Assembly (NCBI RefSeq): GCF_017114945.1
Contig: NZ_JABXKQ010000150.1
Location: 19,593-83,592, forward strand
Reading direction: 5' to 3'
DNA length: 64,000 bases
DNA from: Nostoc sp. JL34
GTDB taxonomy: Bacteria; Cyanobacteriota; Cyanobacteriia; Cyanobacteriales; Nostocaceae
Shown here: piece after piece, positions 1-8,525 of the stretch
How the letters are laid out: every line of letters starts with the position of its first letter
Numbering within the stretch: position 1 is the stretch's first letter
Position numbers and translations under genes: made by a program
The notes under the pieces: model-generated
The model's input: the letters and a program-made list of their open reading frames with translations, nothing else
Database searches by the model: none
What the model was told of the DNA's origin: nothing

Positions 1-658
1 CAGCACGTTCCTCACCCGTTAGCAGTAAATTTCCTTGTGCATCCCACCAGCGCAACCAAGGTAACTCTGCATTCAGATAAAATCCCTGCCAGATTCCTAA
101 CTCTACACCCATAGGAGCAATTGGGTAATGTCCCCGTTCATTGGGTTGCATCAGTTGATAAGTATTATCGACTAGGTGATACACTTCAACCTGTGCTTTT
201 GCTACTTCATAAATCCCATAATAAGGCACTCGAATTGCCTGCTCATAAACCCAAAACTTACCAACATTTCCACCTTCCCCTTGAGATAGCGGTGTGTTAT
301 TTCGTTCTTCTGAACCATCTCCAGAGACAAATTCAATCACAATTAGGGGTGCAACATACTCCTTCCACAGCACATAAGAACGGCGCATTTTACCGTTAAG
401 TGTCGGTGGTACATTGGGTACATAAAACCAGTCTGGTGCTTCCGCCCCTTTTTCAGGAGGATCTGTCAATCGCCAGTAGATACCAGAATCTTGTCCAATA
501 CAATATTGACCATCAGGATAAAGTTCGTCTAAAACAAGTTTAATTGAATCTGTGATTAAAATGCTTTGCGGATGCTCCTGAAGATTTTTCACAAATGTAC
601 CATCTGAGTCTGGTAACTGGGTGTGATCGGGTAAAGTTAATGCCGATAAGGAAGTCAT
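1..658 (-). CDS. Uma2 family endonuclease (DUF820), C-terminus cut by window edge
   Basis: The frame opens at the ATG at 656-658 and runs off the left edge, so about 219 residues are visible. The protein has the Uma2/DUF820 look: a D-P-P-x-K-G-A-E-A-P-D-W segment, then P-L-I-V-I-E-F, then a helical stretch and Y-G-I-Y-E-V. These fit the PD-(D/E)xK-like core of this family, which is greatly expanded in cyanobacteria and whose biological role is unproven. It is single and divergent from the DUF262 gene at 1050. Decayed Uma2 copies occur at 7.0-7.7 kb and 29.0 kb, so this appears to be the one intact-looking member in the window. Confidence 0.8.
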   Translation of the reverse strand, partial: MTSLSALTLPDHTQLPDSDGTFVKNLQEHPQSILITDSIKLVLDELYPDGQYCIGQDSGIYWRLTDPPEKGAEAPDWFYVPNVPPTLNGKMRRSYVLWKEYVAPLIVIEFVSGDGSEERNNTPLSQGEGGNVGKFWVYEQAIRVPYYGIYEVAKAQVEVYHLVDNTYQLMQPNERGHYPIAPMGVELGIWQGFYLNAELPWLRWWDAQGNLLLTGEERA

Positions 659-1049
659 AGTGATAGCCAAGATGTATCTAAATTTTATTGTAGATAGGCA
701 ACTTAACTGTTTGGGATGATTGCATCAGTTACAATGATGAGTTTTTTTAGGAATGCGATCAAAATAACTGGGTATTAACAGTTTACAAAATATTTAATGT
801 GCTATATTATACAATATCTCTTGAAATTAAGAATAAGCGATGAAATATAGCGCTTCTCGTTTGTATGCAATACACTTTGACTTCTCTTTTAAAACGAGAG
901 AGGCTTTGAATCTTACCCCCCAACGCTACAAGGGTTGGGGCTGTTCTTGTTAAATCTGTATTGGACTCAATCGAGAAACGTTATAGCTATCGACTCTGTT
1001 TGAATTACGGTCAAAAATTTTTATTCTAAATCAAAGTAGAAAAGATATT
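659..1049. other. Intergenic region between divergent genes
   Basis: A/T-rich, with no convincing coding frame. A 7-bp inverted repeat (CCCCAAC at 918-924, GTTGGGG at 934-940) forms a short hairpin. The stretch probably carries the promoters of both flanking genes, but I cannot single one out. Confidence 0.5.
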
Positions 1050-2846
1050 ATGAGCATTACTCCAAAAGGTACAAGTGTACTAGAGTTATACCGTCTTTAT
1101 AGAACAGAAAAGTTAATTGTCAATCGTAGATATCAACGTAAGCTTGTTTGGACAAAAAGTGAAAAAACTCGTCTTATTGAAAGCTTATTACTTAATTATC
1201 CTATTCCATTAATATTACTGGGAGTGTTTAATGATAGTGATGGAGAAGAGGTATATGAAATAATTGATGGTATGCAAAGACTTAATGCAATATTTAGTTT
1301 CATAGAAAATGAGTTTTCTGTCCAAGATAAATATTTTGATGTTACCAAACATCCCTTTGCATACGAGTTGAGTCAAGCAAAAGTATTTAAGTCGGTAGAT
1401 GCTAATAAATACGCTTCCTGGGATTCTGATATTTGTGCAAAATTCTTAGAGTATTCCGTTGCAGTAACAATATACAGAGCCAATTTAATTGATGAAATTG
1501 AGGATATTTTCAATCGAATTAATTCAAATGGTAAACATTTATCACCTCAAGAAGTAAGACAAGCTGGAGTCACAACAAAGTTTTCAACTTTGGTTAGGTT
1601 TCTTGCCGCTGAAATTCGTGGGGATGTCTCACGAGAAGAACTTCCTCTCACTGAAATGCCTGAAATTAGTATTGATGCCAAATCTATTGCTCTTGGATAT
1701 GGAGTTTATGCAGAAGATACATTTTGGTGCAATCAAGGAATACTACGTATTTCTGGTCTTCGAGATAGTGAGGATGAACAGTTACTAGCAGATATAATAC
1801 TTTCTATAGCATTAGGAGAACCTTTTGCAGCTAGCAAAGAAAACTTTGATGCTTACTATGGAAAAGGCGATAATAATAAATTAGACAAAATAGAATTGGC
1901 TATTGCTAAATATGGAGAAGATAATCTTCAACAAGATATAAAAACAGTTTTATCTCATATAATCAATGCTATTAGTGCTGTTAATCTATCAAAACAAAAT
2001 AACTTCTTAAGAAATATTTTAAGTCGTAAATCTGGAGGAAGTAATCCAGTAAAAGAGCCTTTCTATACATTATTTATGTCTTTTTATGAACTTATTATCA
2101 AAGAATCTAAGGAGCCTTTTGAGTACGAAAAAATTTTTGCTGCTGTTCAAAATTTAATAACAAAAATTAAAATGAGTCCTACTGTTAAAACGGAAAATAG
2201 AATCGACAATATTAATCTTACTAAAGGATTAATTCAAAATTATTTTAAGCATTCTAATAGTCCAACTCGCAGCAGTGGATCATATGCTATTGATTTTGAA
2301 AATTACTTGAGACGCTCAAAAACAGAAGCACCTAATTATGATTTTAAACAGGGACTGTATACTTTAGAAGATAAAAACAGAAGATTTGATGAGCAAAACT
2401 TAGAAAAAATTATACAAAATATTGCTGCAATAGCAAATTTAGGAAAAGGAAAAAAGGGATATATATTTATTGGTGTTACTGATAAAGAACAAGATACTCA
2501 ACGCATTGAAAAGTTGGACAATATTACTGCTCCTCGTTTTTTTACATTTGGTATTGTAGGTTTAGAGCGAGAGGCACGTTTAAAAGATATTAGCCTTGAT
2601 GATTACATTCTTTCTATCAGCAGAAAAATTCGCGATTCAAAATTACCAGAATGGTTAAAAACAGCAGTTAATACAAGTTTAACTCCGCTTACATATATGG
2701 AACATACAGTATTAATGATTGAGATTAAAGCTGGTAATGAGCCTGTATGGTATGGAGACAAGCTTTATATTCGTGATGGACATGAGAAAAAACCACAAGA
2801 AGTATCTGGTGGGCAAACTGCTGCGGTTTACAATCTCTTCAGATGA
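1050..2846 (+). CDS. DUF262 domain protein fused to a C-terminal AlbA_2 (Schlafen-type) domain
   Basis: 598 residues. The N-terminal part is a DUF262 (ParB/GmrS-like) domain: R-R-Y-Q-R-K-L-V-W near residue 28, the family motif I-I-D-G-M-Q-R-L near 70-78, and F-N-R-I-N-S-N-G near 154. From about residue 425 the chain changes to an AlbA_2/Schlafen-like fold: D-F-K-Q-G-L-Y-T-L, then I-A-A-I-A-N-L and G-K-G-K-K-G-Y-I-F-I-G-V near 463-474. DUF262 domains occur in GmrSD-type restriction systems that hydrolyse nucleotides and cleave modified DNA. The AlbA_2 domain is a nucleic-acid-binding or nuclease-like domain. There is no GmrD (DUF1524, HNH) domain. The gene is visibly more A/T-rich than its neighbours, which suggests transfer. 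A defence role is inferred, not shown. Confidence 0.8.
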   Translation: MSITPKGTSVLELYRLYRTEKLIVNRRYQRKLVWTKSEKTRLIESLLLNYPIPLILLGVFNDSDGEEVYEIIDGMQRLNAIFSFIENEFSVQDKYFDVTKHPFAYELSQAKVFKSVDANKYASWDSDICAKFLEYSVAVTIYRANLIDEIEDIFNRINSNGKHLSPQEVRQAGVTTKFSTLVRFLAAEIRGDVSREELPLTEMPEISIDAKSIALGYGVYAEDTFWCNQGILRISGLRDSEDEQLLADIILSIALGEPFAASKENFDAYYGKGDNNKLDKIELAIAKYGEDNLQQDIKTVLSHIINAISAVNLSKQNNFLRNILSRKSGGSNPVKEPFYTLFMSFYELIIKESKEPFEYEKIFAAVQNLITKIKMSPTVKTENRIDNINLTKGLIQNYFKHSNSPTRSSGSYAIDFENYLRRSKTEAPNYDFKQGLYTLEDKNRRFDEQNLEKIIQNIAAIANLGKGKKGYIFIGVTDKEQDTQRIEKLDNITAPRFFTFGIVGLEREARLKDISLDDYILSISRKIRDSKLPEWLKTAVNTSLTPLTYMEHTVLMIEIKAGNEPVWYGDKLYIRDGHEKKPQEVSGGQTAAVYNLFR

Positions 2847-2984
2847 AAGCTTCAAACATAAGTGCAATCACACATCATTACTTATCTATTTTCATAATCC
2901 ATTTTTGGATTTTCATTGCAGGACGCAAAGTTTCTTAGAAACGTTTGCGCCTTTGCATGAAATTATTCTTATCCTCCTTCCCAC

Positions 2985-3130
2985 AACTTATCCCAGACAA
3001 ACCTATCCTTTAATATTGAGTATCGTCACGTGTTTCTTACTGCACGATCAAATTCCGCAGTAATAGACGCATAATACCCGATCGCACTCCTGGCAAAGCA
3101 TTTTTAAAGTCGATCGCAGCAACTCTTTTT
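2985..3130 (-). pseudogene. Decayed copy of the 3' end of acs
   Basis: Read on the minus strand, this stretch encodes A-L-P-G-V-R-S-G-I-M-R-L-L-L-R-N-L. It aligns with S-L-P-K-T-R-S-G-K-I-M-R-R-L-L-R-N-L near the C-terminus of the intact acs gene (4169-6142). Base-level similarity continues beyond that, through AACTTATCC on the plus strand, which in acs lies within its last 40 bases. In-frame stops show that it is dead. It has the same orientation as acs, from which it is separated by a TPR gene and a MITE. Confidence 0.75.
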
Positions 3131-3158
3131 AACTTTTATCCAGTGAATAATATGACTT

Positions 3159-3839
3159 TCAGGAAACACCAGGCTCATCAGCAGTTTTGATCTCTTTTAA
3201 AATTCGTTCTACTTGGTTAACTTTTTCACCTCTATTTTGTGTTTTGAAAATATTTAAAGCTTTTTCTAAAGAAGATAGCGCCTCATCTTTTTTATTTGTT
3301 TGCCACATTGCTAGTGCAAAATTAGTCAGTGCCTCGCCATAATTCGGATTAATTTCCAGAGCTTTTTTATATTCAGTAATGGCTTCTTCCCAGCGATTTT
3401 GACTTGCATAAACCATACCGCTCGCATTGTAGGCTAAAGCATATTTTGGCTGGAGGCGAATGGCTTCTCGATAGGCGCTAATTGCTTCTTCTGATTTTTT
3501 TTGCTGAAAAAGTACGTTTCCTAATTGAAAGTGCCCAAAAGCATCTTCTGGGAATTTTTTAATAAATTGGCGTAAATTTTCTTCTGCACCTTTAAAGTCT
3601 CCTTGACTATACAGAGTATTAGCTTGTTGGATTAGTTGCGATCGCTCTGGTGTCCCTGTACCTGAAGCTTGTGCTATTTTTTGTGGTTGTCTCTGTGCAG
3701 ACTGTTCTGGCGAATGTAAAGAAACTTGTCCAGGAACCGCTAACACTAATGGTGATATTCCCATTCCACTGATAATACTCAGCATCATGCAGCCAATAGG
3801 TTGAACAAATGCTGATTTGGATTTGCACTTCACCTTCAT
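3159..3839 (-). CDS. Secreted or periplasmic TPR protein
   Basis: 226 residues. A hydrophobic segment near residues 14-35 ending in V-L-A-V-P looks like a signal peptide. Residues from about 66 to 200 hold three to four tetratricopeptide repeats, with typical A-x-x-x-Y, G-N-x-x and N-P-x-x-x-A-L spacing (for example A-Y-N-A-S-G-M-V-Y and A-L-E-I-N-P-N-Y). TPR units mediate protein-protein contacts; the partner is unknown. The gene lies alone between a relic of the acs 3' end and a MITE, so it may belong to DNA inserted behind acs. The start ATG is followed by a lysine-rich n-region, as expected for export. Confidence 0.8.
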   Translation of the reverse strand: MKVKCKSKSAFVQPIGCMMLSIISGMGISPLVLAVPGQVSLHSPEQSAQRQPQKIAQASGTGTPERSQLIQQANTLYSQGDFKGAEENLRQFIKKFPEDAFGHFQLGNVLFQQKKSEEAISAYREAIRLQPKYALAYNASGMVYASQNRWEEAITEYKKALEINPNYGEALTNFALAMWQTNKKDEALSSLEKALNIFKTQNRGEKVNQVERILKEIKTADEPGVS

Positions 3840-3938
3840 CGCCCTGAATACCTCAATAATGTTCTAATCTTTATGATAAATTGGCCTGCGTTAGCGCGTA
3901 ATGCATCACAAGACAGACGGTAAGTGCAGCATATATGT

Positions 3939-4130
3939 CATTGGTGTCAATTTTACGTGAAACCCGCTTGGTGACAACGTTTTACCCTCACCCCCAGCCC
4001 CTCTCCCATCCGTGAGAGGGGAGCTAGAGATTCAATTCCCCTTCTCCCTTGGGAGAAGGGGTTAGGGGATAAGGGCGTGATGTGTAAAACACCTACCCAA
4101 TATAGTTTTCGGCTTAAGTTGACACCAATG
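3939..4130. mobile_element. MITE-like element with 12-bp terminal inverted repeats and 9-bp target duplication
   Basis: The 192-bp stretch begins CATTGGTGTCAA (3939-3950) and ends with its exact reverse complement TTGACACCAATG (4119-4130). It is flanked on both sides by the direct repeat CATATATGT (3930-3938 and 4131-4139), which abuts the ends precisely, as a target-site duplication should. It encodes no transposase. The interior holds two C-rich hairpin-like blocks (CCCCTCTCCC... and CCTTCTCCC...). This is a non-autonomous element that would need a transposase from elsewhere in the genome. Confidence 0.85.
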
Positions 4131-4168
4131 CATATATGTGCGTCCCTACTAAGCTCATTTGAAATTAT

Positions 4169-6142
4169 TTACGCGCCTTCTCGTAACTTATCCAATACAC
4201 TGCGATCTTCCAATGTCGAAGTATCTCCAGATACCTCTTGTCCGGCAGCTAGATTCCGCAGCAAGCGCCGCATAATCTTACCCGATCGCGTTTTGGGCAA
4301 AGAGTCTGTAAAGCGAATTTCTCCAGGACGTGCGATCGCACCTATTTCTTTGACGACGTGCAGTTTAAGTTCTTTAATCAGTTCCTCACTTCCCTGATAA
4401 GTGCCTTCTAGAGTCACAAAAGCAACTACTTCTTCACCCTTAAGTTCATCTGGTTTACCCACTACTGCCGCTTCTGCAACCGCTGGATGAGAAACTAAAG
4501 CTGATTCTACTTCCATTGTACCGAGTCGATGCCCTGAGACATTCAGTACATCATCCACACGACCCATTACCCAGAAGTAGCCGTCTTCATCTTGTCTAGC
4601 ACCATCACCAGCAAAGTAAGTATATTTACCATCTTGGGGCGGAATGTGTTCCCAGTAGGTGCGGCGAAAGCGTTCTGGATCGCCGTAGACTGTCCGCATC
4701 ATTCCTGGCCACGGATGTCGCACCGCCAGATAACCGCCTTCGTTATTGGGTACGGTGTTTCCTTCCAAATCTACGACATCTGCAATAATTCCGGGGAAGG
4801 GAAGAGTTGCAGAACCGGGTTTGGTGGGAATCGCCCCTGGTAGCGGTGTAATCATGATACCGCCGGTTTCCGTTTGCCACCAAGTATCCACAATTGGACA
4901 GCGATCGCCACCAATAACTTTGTGATACCACATCCAAGCTTCCGGGTTAATTGGTTCGCCAACGGTTCCCAACAAACGCAACGAAGATAAGTTTCGCGCA
5001 TTCGGATGGTGTTCACCCATCTTAATAAATGCCCGAATTGCTGTAGGTGCGGTATAAAAAATATTAACGCCGTATTTTTCAATTACATCCCAGAAACAGC
5101 CAGGATTAGAAGCACGGGGCGCACCTTCATACATTATCGTGGTTGCACCATTGGAAAGGGGGCCGTAGACAATGTAGCTATGTCCCGTAATCCAACCTAC
5201 ATCGGCAGTACACCAATATACATCTGTGTCCTGAAGGTCGAATATCCACTTAGTGGTGATATGGGTATACAGATTATAACCAGCAGTTGTATGCACTACA
5301 CCCTTCGGTTTGCCCGTACTGCCAGAAGTGTAAAGGACAAACAGCATATCTTCGCTGTCCATTGCTTCGGCGGGACAATCTGCTGATACACCTTTTTGCA
5401 AATCGTGCCACCAATGATCGCGTCCGCCCAACTGCATATCAGTTTCTTGTCCGGTGCGCTTGACAACTAGGACGTTTTCTATACTGGGAACAGCACCATC
5501 AGCTAAGGCTTTATCTACCTGTTCCTTGAGAGGAACGATCGCATCTTTGCGCCAACCACCATCAGCTGTGATTACCAGTTTAGCTTGAGCATCAATTAAG
5601 CGATCGCGCAAAGCTTCGGCACTAAAACCACCAAATACTACGCTGTGGGGTGCGCCAATTCTCGCACAGGCTAACATTGCGATCGCAGCTTCGGGAATCA
5701 TCGGCATATATATACCGACGCGATCGCCTTTTTGTACGCCTAGTTGCTTCAATACATTAGCGAACTGGCAAACTTCCCGGTGCAGTTGGGCGTAGGTAAG
5801 GGTACGGGAATCACCTGGCTCTCCTTCCCAAATCAGTGCAGCTTTATTTTTGCGCCAGGTAGTGAGATGTCTGTCAAGACAGTTGTAAGAAATATTAATT
5901 TTACCACCAACGAACCACTTAGCAAAAGGTGGTTGCCAGTCTAAAACTGTATCCCATTTTTGGAACCATTCTAATTCTTTTCCAGCCAAATCTGCCCAAA
6001 ATTGCTGTGGATCGGCTTTGGCTTGAGCGTAGAGACGCTGATAGTCATCCAGGCTTTTGATATGGGCGTTCTGCGAGAATTCCGAGGTAGGATGAAAAAG
6101 GCGGTTCTCTTGTAGGATTGATTCTATAGTTGGTTGAGACAT
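4169..6142 (-). CDS. acs: Acetyl-CoA synthetase (acetate--CoA ligase, AMP-forming)
   Basis: 657 residues, the usual length of Acs. It converts acetate, ATP and CoA to acetyl-CoA, AMP and pyrophosphate in the cytoplasm. The adenylate-forming signature Y-T-S-G-S-T-G-K-P-K-G-V lies near residues 270-281. The W-W-Q-T-E-T-G-G motif and the C-terminal S-L-P-K-T-R-S-G-K-I-M-R-R segment follow; the Lys near residue 621 is the one acetylated for regulation in other bacteria. The ATG at 6140-6142 gives the standard N-terminus. It is transcribed alone, divergent from the gene at 6375. A decayed copy of its 3' end lies 1 kb downstream (2985-3130). Confidence 0.97.
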   Translation of the reverse strand: MSQPTIESILQENRLFHPTSEFSQNAHIKSLDDYQRLYAQAKADPQQFWADLAGKELEWFQKWDTVLDWQPPFAKWFVGGKINISYNCLDRHLTTWRKNKAALIWEGEPGDSRTLTYAQLHREVCQFANVLKQLGVQKGDRVGIYMPMIPEAAIAMLACARIGAPHSVVFGGFSAEALRDRLIDAQAKLVITADGGWRKDAIVPLKEQVDKALADGAVPSIENVLVVKRTGQETDMQLGGRDHWWHDLQKGVSADCPAEAMDSEDMLFVLYTSGSTGKPKGVVHTTAGYNLYTHITTKWIFDLQDTDVYWCTADVGWITGHSYIVYGPLSNGATTIMYEGAPRASNPGCFWDVIEKYGVNIFYTAPTAIRAFIKMGEHHPNARNLSSLRLLGTVGEPINPEAWMWYHKVIGGDRCPIVDTWWQTETGGIMITPLPGAIPTKPGSATLPFPGIIADVVDLEGNTVPNNEGGYLAVRHPWPGMMRTVYGDPERFRRTYWEHIPPQDGKYTYFAGDGARQDEDGYFWVMGRVDDVLNVSGHRLGTMEVESALVSHPAVAEAAVVGKPDELKGEEVVAFVTLEGTYQGSEELIKELKLHVVKEIGAIARPGEIRFTDSLPKTRSGKIMRRLLRNLAAGQEVSGDTSTLEDRSVLDKLREGA

Positions 6143-6374
6143 GATTAGTTATGAGTGCGATCGCTATTGTTACTAAAAACCATTTTTAGCCCAGTTGTGC
6201 TAGACAATGTTTAGATTTTCGTTAAGCTGGGTAGAAATTGCCGAGTTATTTAGTTTACATTCATTTTCATCTAGCAAAAGCAAGCGATCAAGAAATGTAA
6301 AGAGGTTACATTGCAACCTATCTACTGCCAATGTTGCAAAATATAAGTAGTCTTGACAAGAAAAACCTGAAATT

Positions 6375-7019
6375 ATGACGCTCACTGTTGAAGCTAGCAG
6401 CTTATCTCTCAACGATGTTCATCGCTTTCTCAAACTAGAAAAGCTTTCCAATGGTTCATTTACAGATTTCTTAAGGCTAGAACCACTCTCTGACTTTGAA
6501 CAGCAGGATTTATTACGAATCAGAAACGACTTTGATCGTTATTTAAGTGCAGGTAAAATTTCTGAAGGGTTGGTTAAATTCTTAACGATCGCACCCTTAA
6601 TGCGGCTCTCAGGATTCTACGATGTGCCGATTCGGTTGACAATGGAAGATAGCATTGCGATCGCAGTCGAAGATGAAGACAAAAGAATTACTGGACGGAT
6701 GGATATTTTAGCAATCAATAATCCTCAAAGTAATATTGCGCCGCCCTTTTTGGTTGTAGTAATTGAAACTAAAAATAGTGCGATTGAAGTGGGTGAGGGT
6801 TTACCTCAATTACTTACTTATGCTTTTAAAAGTTTAGATCAACAACCATCAGTTTGGGGTTTGGTAACTAATGGACTGCGTTATCAATTTGTTTATTTAA
6901 GACGTGACGAGCAGCCAACTTATCAATTAATGCCATTATTAAATCTGAATGAATCTCCCGGTGCAATTCAGTTGTTACAAGTTTTCAAAGCCATCTGCAA
7001 GTTACCGAATTTTCAGTAA
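6375..7019 (+). CDS. Restriction endonuclease-like protein (type I R-subunit N-terminal type nuclease fold)
   Basis: 214 residues. After a helical N-terminus, residues about 105-145 carry R-I-T-G-R-M-D-I-L-A-I then P-F-L-V-V-V-I-E-T-K-N-S-A-I. This is the D...E-x-K arrangement of a PD-(D/E)xK nuclease of the HsdR N-terminal kind. The remainder (P-Q-L-L-T-Y-A, W-G-L-V-T-N-G-L-R-Y-Q-F) matches small cyanobacterial proteins usually labelled restriction endonuclease subunit R. No helicase, HsdS or HsdM gene is adjacent, so it probably acts alone or is a domesticated fragment. The ATG at 6375 is the first in frame. The next gene downstream is a broken Uma2 nuclease. Confidence 0.7.
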   Translation: MTLTVEASSLSLNDVHRFLKLEKLSNGSFTDFLRLEPLSDFEQQDLLRIRNDFDRYLSAGKISEGLVKFLTIAPLMRLSGFYDVPIRLTMEDSIAIAVEDEDKRITGRMDILAINNPQSNIAPPFLVVVIETKNSAIEVGEGLPQLLTYAFKSLDQQPSVWGLVTNGLRYQFVYLRRDEQPTYQLMPLLNLNESPGAIQLLQVFKAICKLPNFQ

Positions 7020-7048
7020 CATCAACGTAGAATTGCGGAGCGCTCGCT

Positions 7049-7743
7049 GATAGTCTTTCAGAAGACGAAGTTATTTTTCTTCCTGGTGATATACTGAGTG
7101 ACGAACCAGCCTTAGAAAGTGACCTGCACCGCGACCAAATCGATTTGCTGATTCGCATACTTAAATTATGGTGGCGAGAGTGTCAAGATTTTTATGCTGA
7201 TGGCAATTTGACGATTTACTACAGTCCTAACCAAAAAAAATCAGAAAGCTTCCGTGGTCCAGACTTTTTTGTAGTTTTGGGAACCCAGAAAAAAGACCGT
7301 AAGAGTTGGGTAGTTTGGCAATAAGACGGGAAATATCCTAACCTGATTGTGGAAATTTTGTCAAGTTCAACGGCAGCAGTTGATAAAGGTTTAAAAAAAC
7401 AAGTTTATCAAGATACCTTCCGTACCCCAGATTATTTCTGGTTTGCTCCTGTAACAATGGAATTCCAGGGATTTCATCTAGTTGATGGAAAGTATCAAGA
7501 AATTCAAACCACTACTGATGGACGTTTTTGGAGTCAGCAGTTAAAACTTTATTTGGGAGTTTATGAAGGTAAATTAAGATTCTTCACTACTGAAAATCAA
7601 TTAATACTATCATCAGAAGACTTGGCTGAACAAGAACGTTTACGTGCCGCACAGGCAGAAGAACGTGCCGAACGAGCAGAGCAAGAAATTGCTAGACTGC
7701 GGGAGGTTTACGTATACAGGGCATCGATCTAGAGAATATTTGA
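7049..7743 (+). pseudogene. Uma2 family endonuclease, inactivated
   Basis: A Uma2/DUF820 coding sequence is readable from D-S-L-S-E-D-E-V-I-F-L-P-G-D-I (7049) onward, but three lesions are visible. First, no start codon or normal N-terminus lies upstream; an in-frame TAG is at 7028-7030. Second, a TAA at 7322-7324 interrupts W-V-V-W-Q / D-G-K-Y-P-N-L-I-V-E-I-L-S, where a GAA codon would be expected. Third, a one-base loss near 7707-7710 shifts the frame just before the C-terminus; reading the other frame recovers L-R-I-Q-G-I-D-L-E-N-I and a TGA at 7741-7743. The downstream piece (7349-7732) should not be annotated as an intact gene. Confidence 0.85.
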
Positions 7744-7835
7744 TTACATCAGGAAATTAACTAAAGACATTTTCAAGTTAAAATCTAGTTATCAATGTGT
7801 AAAAAAAGCGTAATCTTCTGAAAGTAGGGCATCGA

Positions 7836-8525
7836 TTGCAAGCACAAGAAATTAAGGATAAGCTAAAGTCCCTTATCGAGCAAGCCTCCTCGATAGATCA
7901 TAATTTAGCGAGAAGATTAGATGAAATCAATCGTTGGGTAAAAAACATCAAGCCAGGTTCACTGACTGCAAAACCCTTTGTCATCGCCTTTCTGCTAGAG
8001 GTGATTACGGATTCGACAATATGGCTGATGATCAAATCCTTACCTTCAGAAGAGGAACAAAAAGCAAAGTTCGAGATGATGACGCCGATTGAGAGATATT
8101 GGTACGGTTATCTATTTCCCAGATGGATCAATGCAAGTGACTCCAAGTTTTATATTTGGAAACAAAAATTGATGGCAGGCGAATTTAATCAGGTTGATAA
8201 TGATATCATTAGATCAATAGCCCAAGATATTGTTCAGCGAGAAGGTAATTTTTGGCAGCGTTATATTGCCGACCTTTCTATGGCAACAGATTTAATTGTT
8301 AGTCGTAACAATCAACCACTGTGCATTCAAGTTACCAGTGTTAGTGAAGAACTCAATCAACAAAAGTACCAAGCTTGGCAAAATACACTGCGATCGTGGG
8401 AAATCGAGAGAGGATTGTTCTTAAGTTACAATCCCAAGGACGCTAATTTTGTCAACCAGTTAGTCAACGTGGCCCTGTATAACAGTGATTACCTTTCTGG
8501 TGGCAAATATTTGAAATTTTCGTGA
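7836..8525 (+). CDS. Hypothetical protein, possible nuclease-like core
   Basis: 229 residues from a TTG at 7836; no ATG lies near the start, so the true start is uncertain. I do not recognise a named family. The N-terminal 60 residues are helical and charged. Residues about 145-170 read A-T-D-L-I-V-S-R-N-N-Q-P-L-C-I-Q-V-T-S, a hydrophobic beta-hairpin with D and Q that could be a variant PD-(D/E)xK core; this is a guess from pattern only. The stop codon overlaps the GTG start of the next gene by 4 bases, so the two are probably translated together. The setting among nucleases and a toxin gene suggests a defence or conflict role. Confidence 0.5.
   Translation: MQAQEIKDKLKSLIEQASSIDHNLARRLDEINRWVKNIKPGSLTAKPFVIAFLLEVITDSTIWLMIKSLPSEEEQKAKFEMMTPIERYWYGYLFPRWINASDSKFYIWKQKLMAGEFNQVDNDIIRSIAQDIVQREGNFWQRYIADLSMATDLIVSRNNQPLCIQVTSVSEELNQQKYQAWQNTLRSWEIERGLFLSYNPKDANFVNQLVNVALYNSDYLSGGKYLKFS

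Noticed and set aside
121..399. 92-residue plus-strand frame
   Set aside because: It lies antisense to the Uma2 gene, whose minus-strand frame has clear family motifs.
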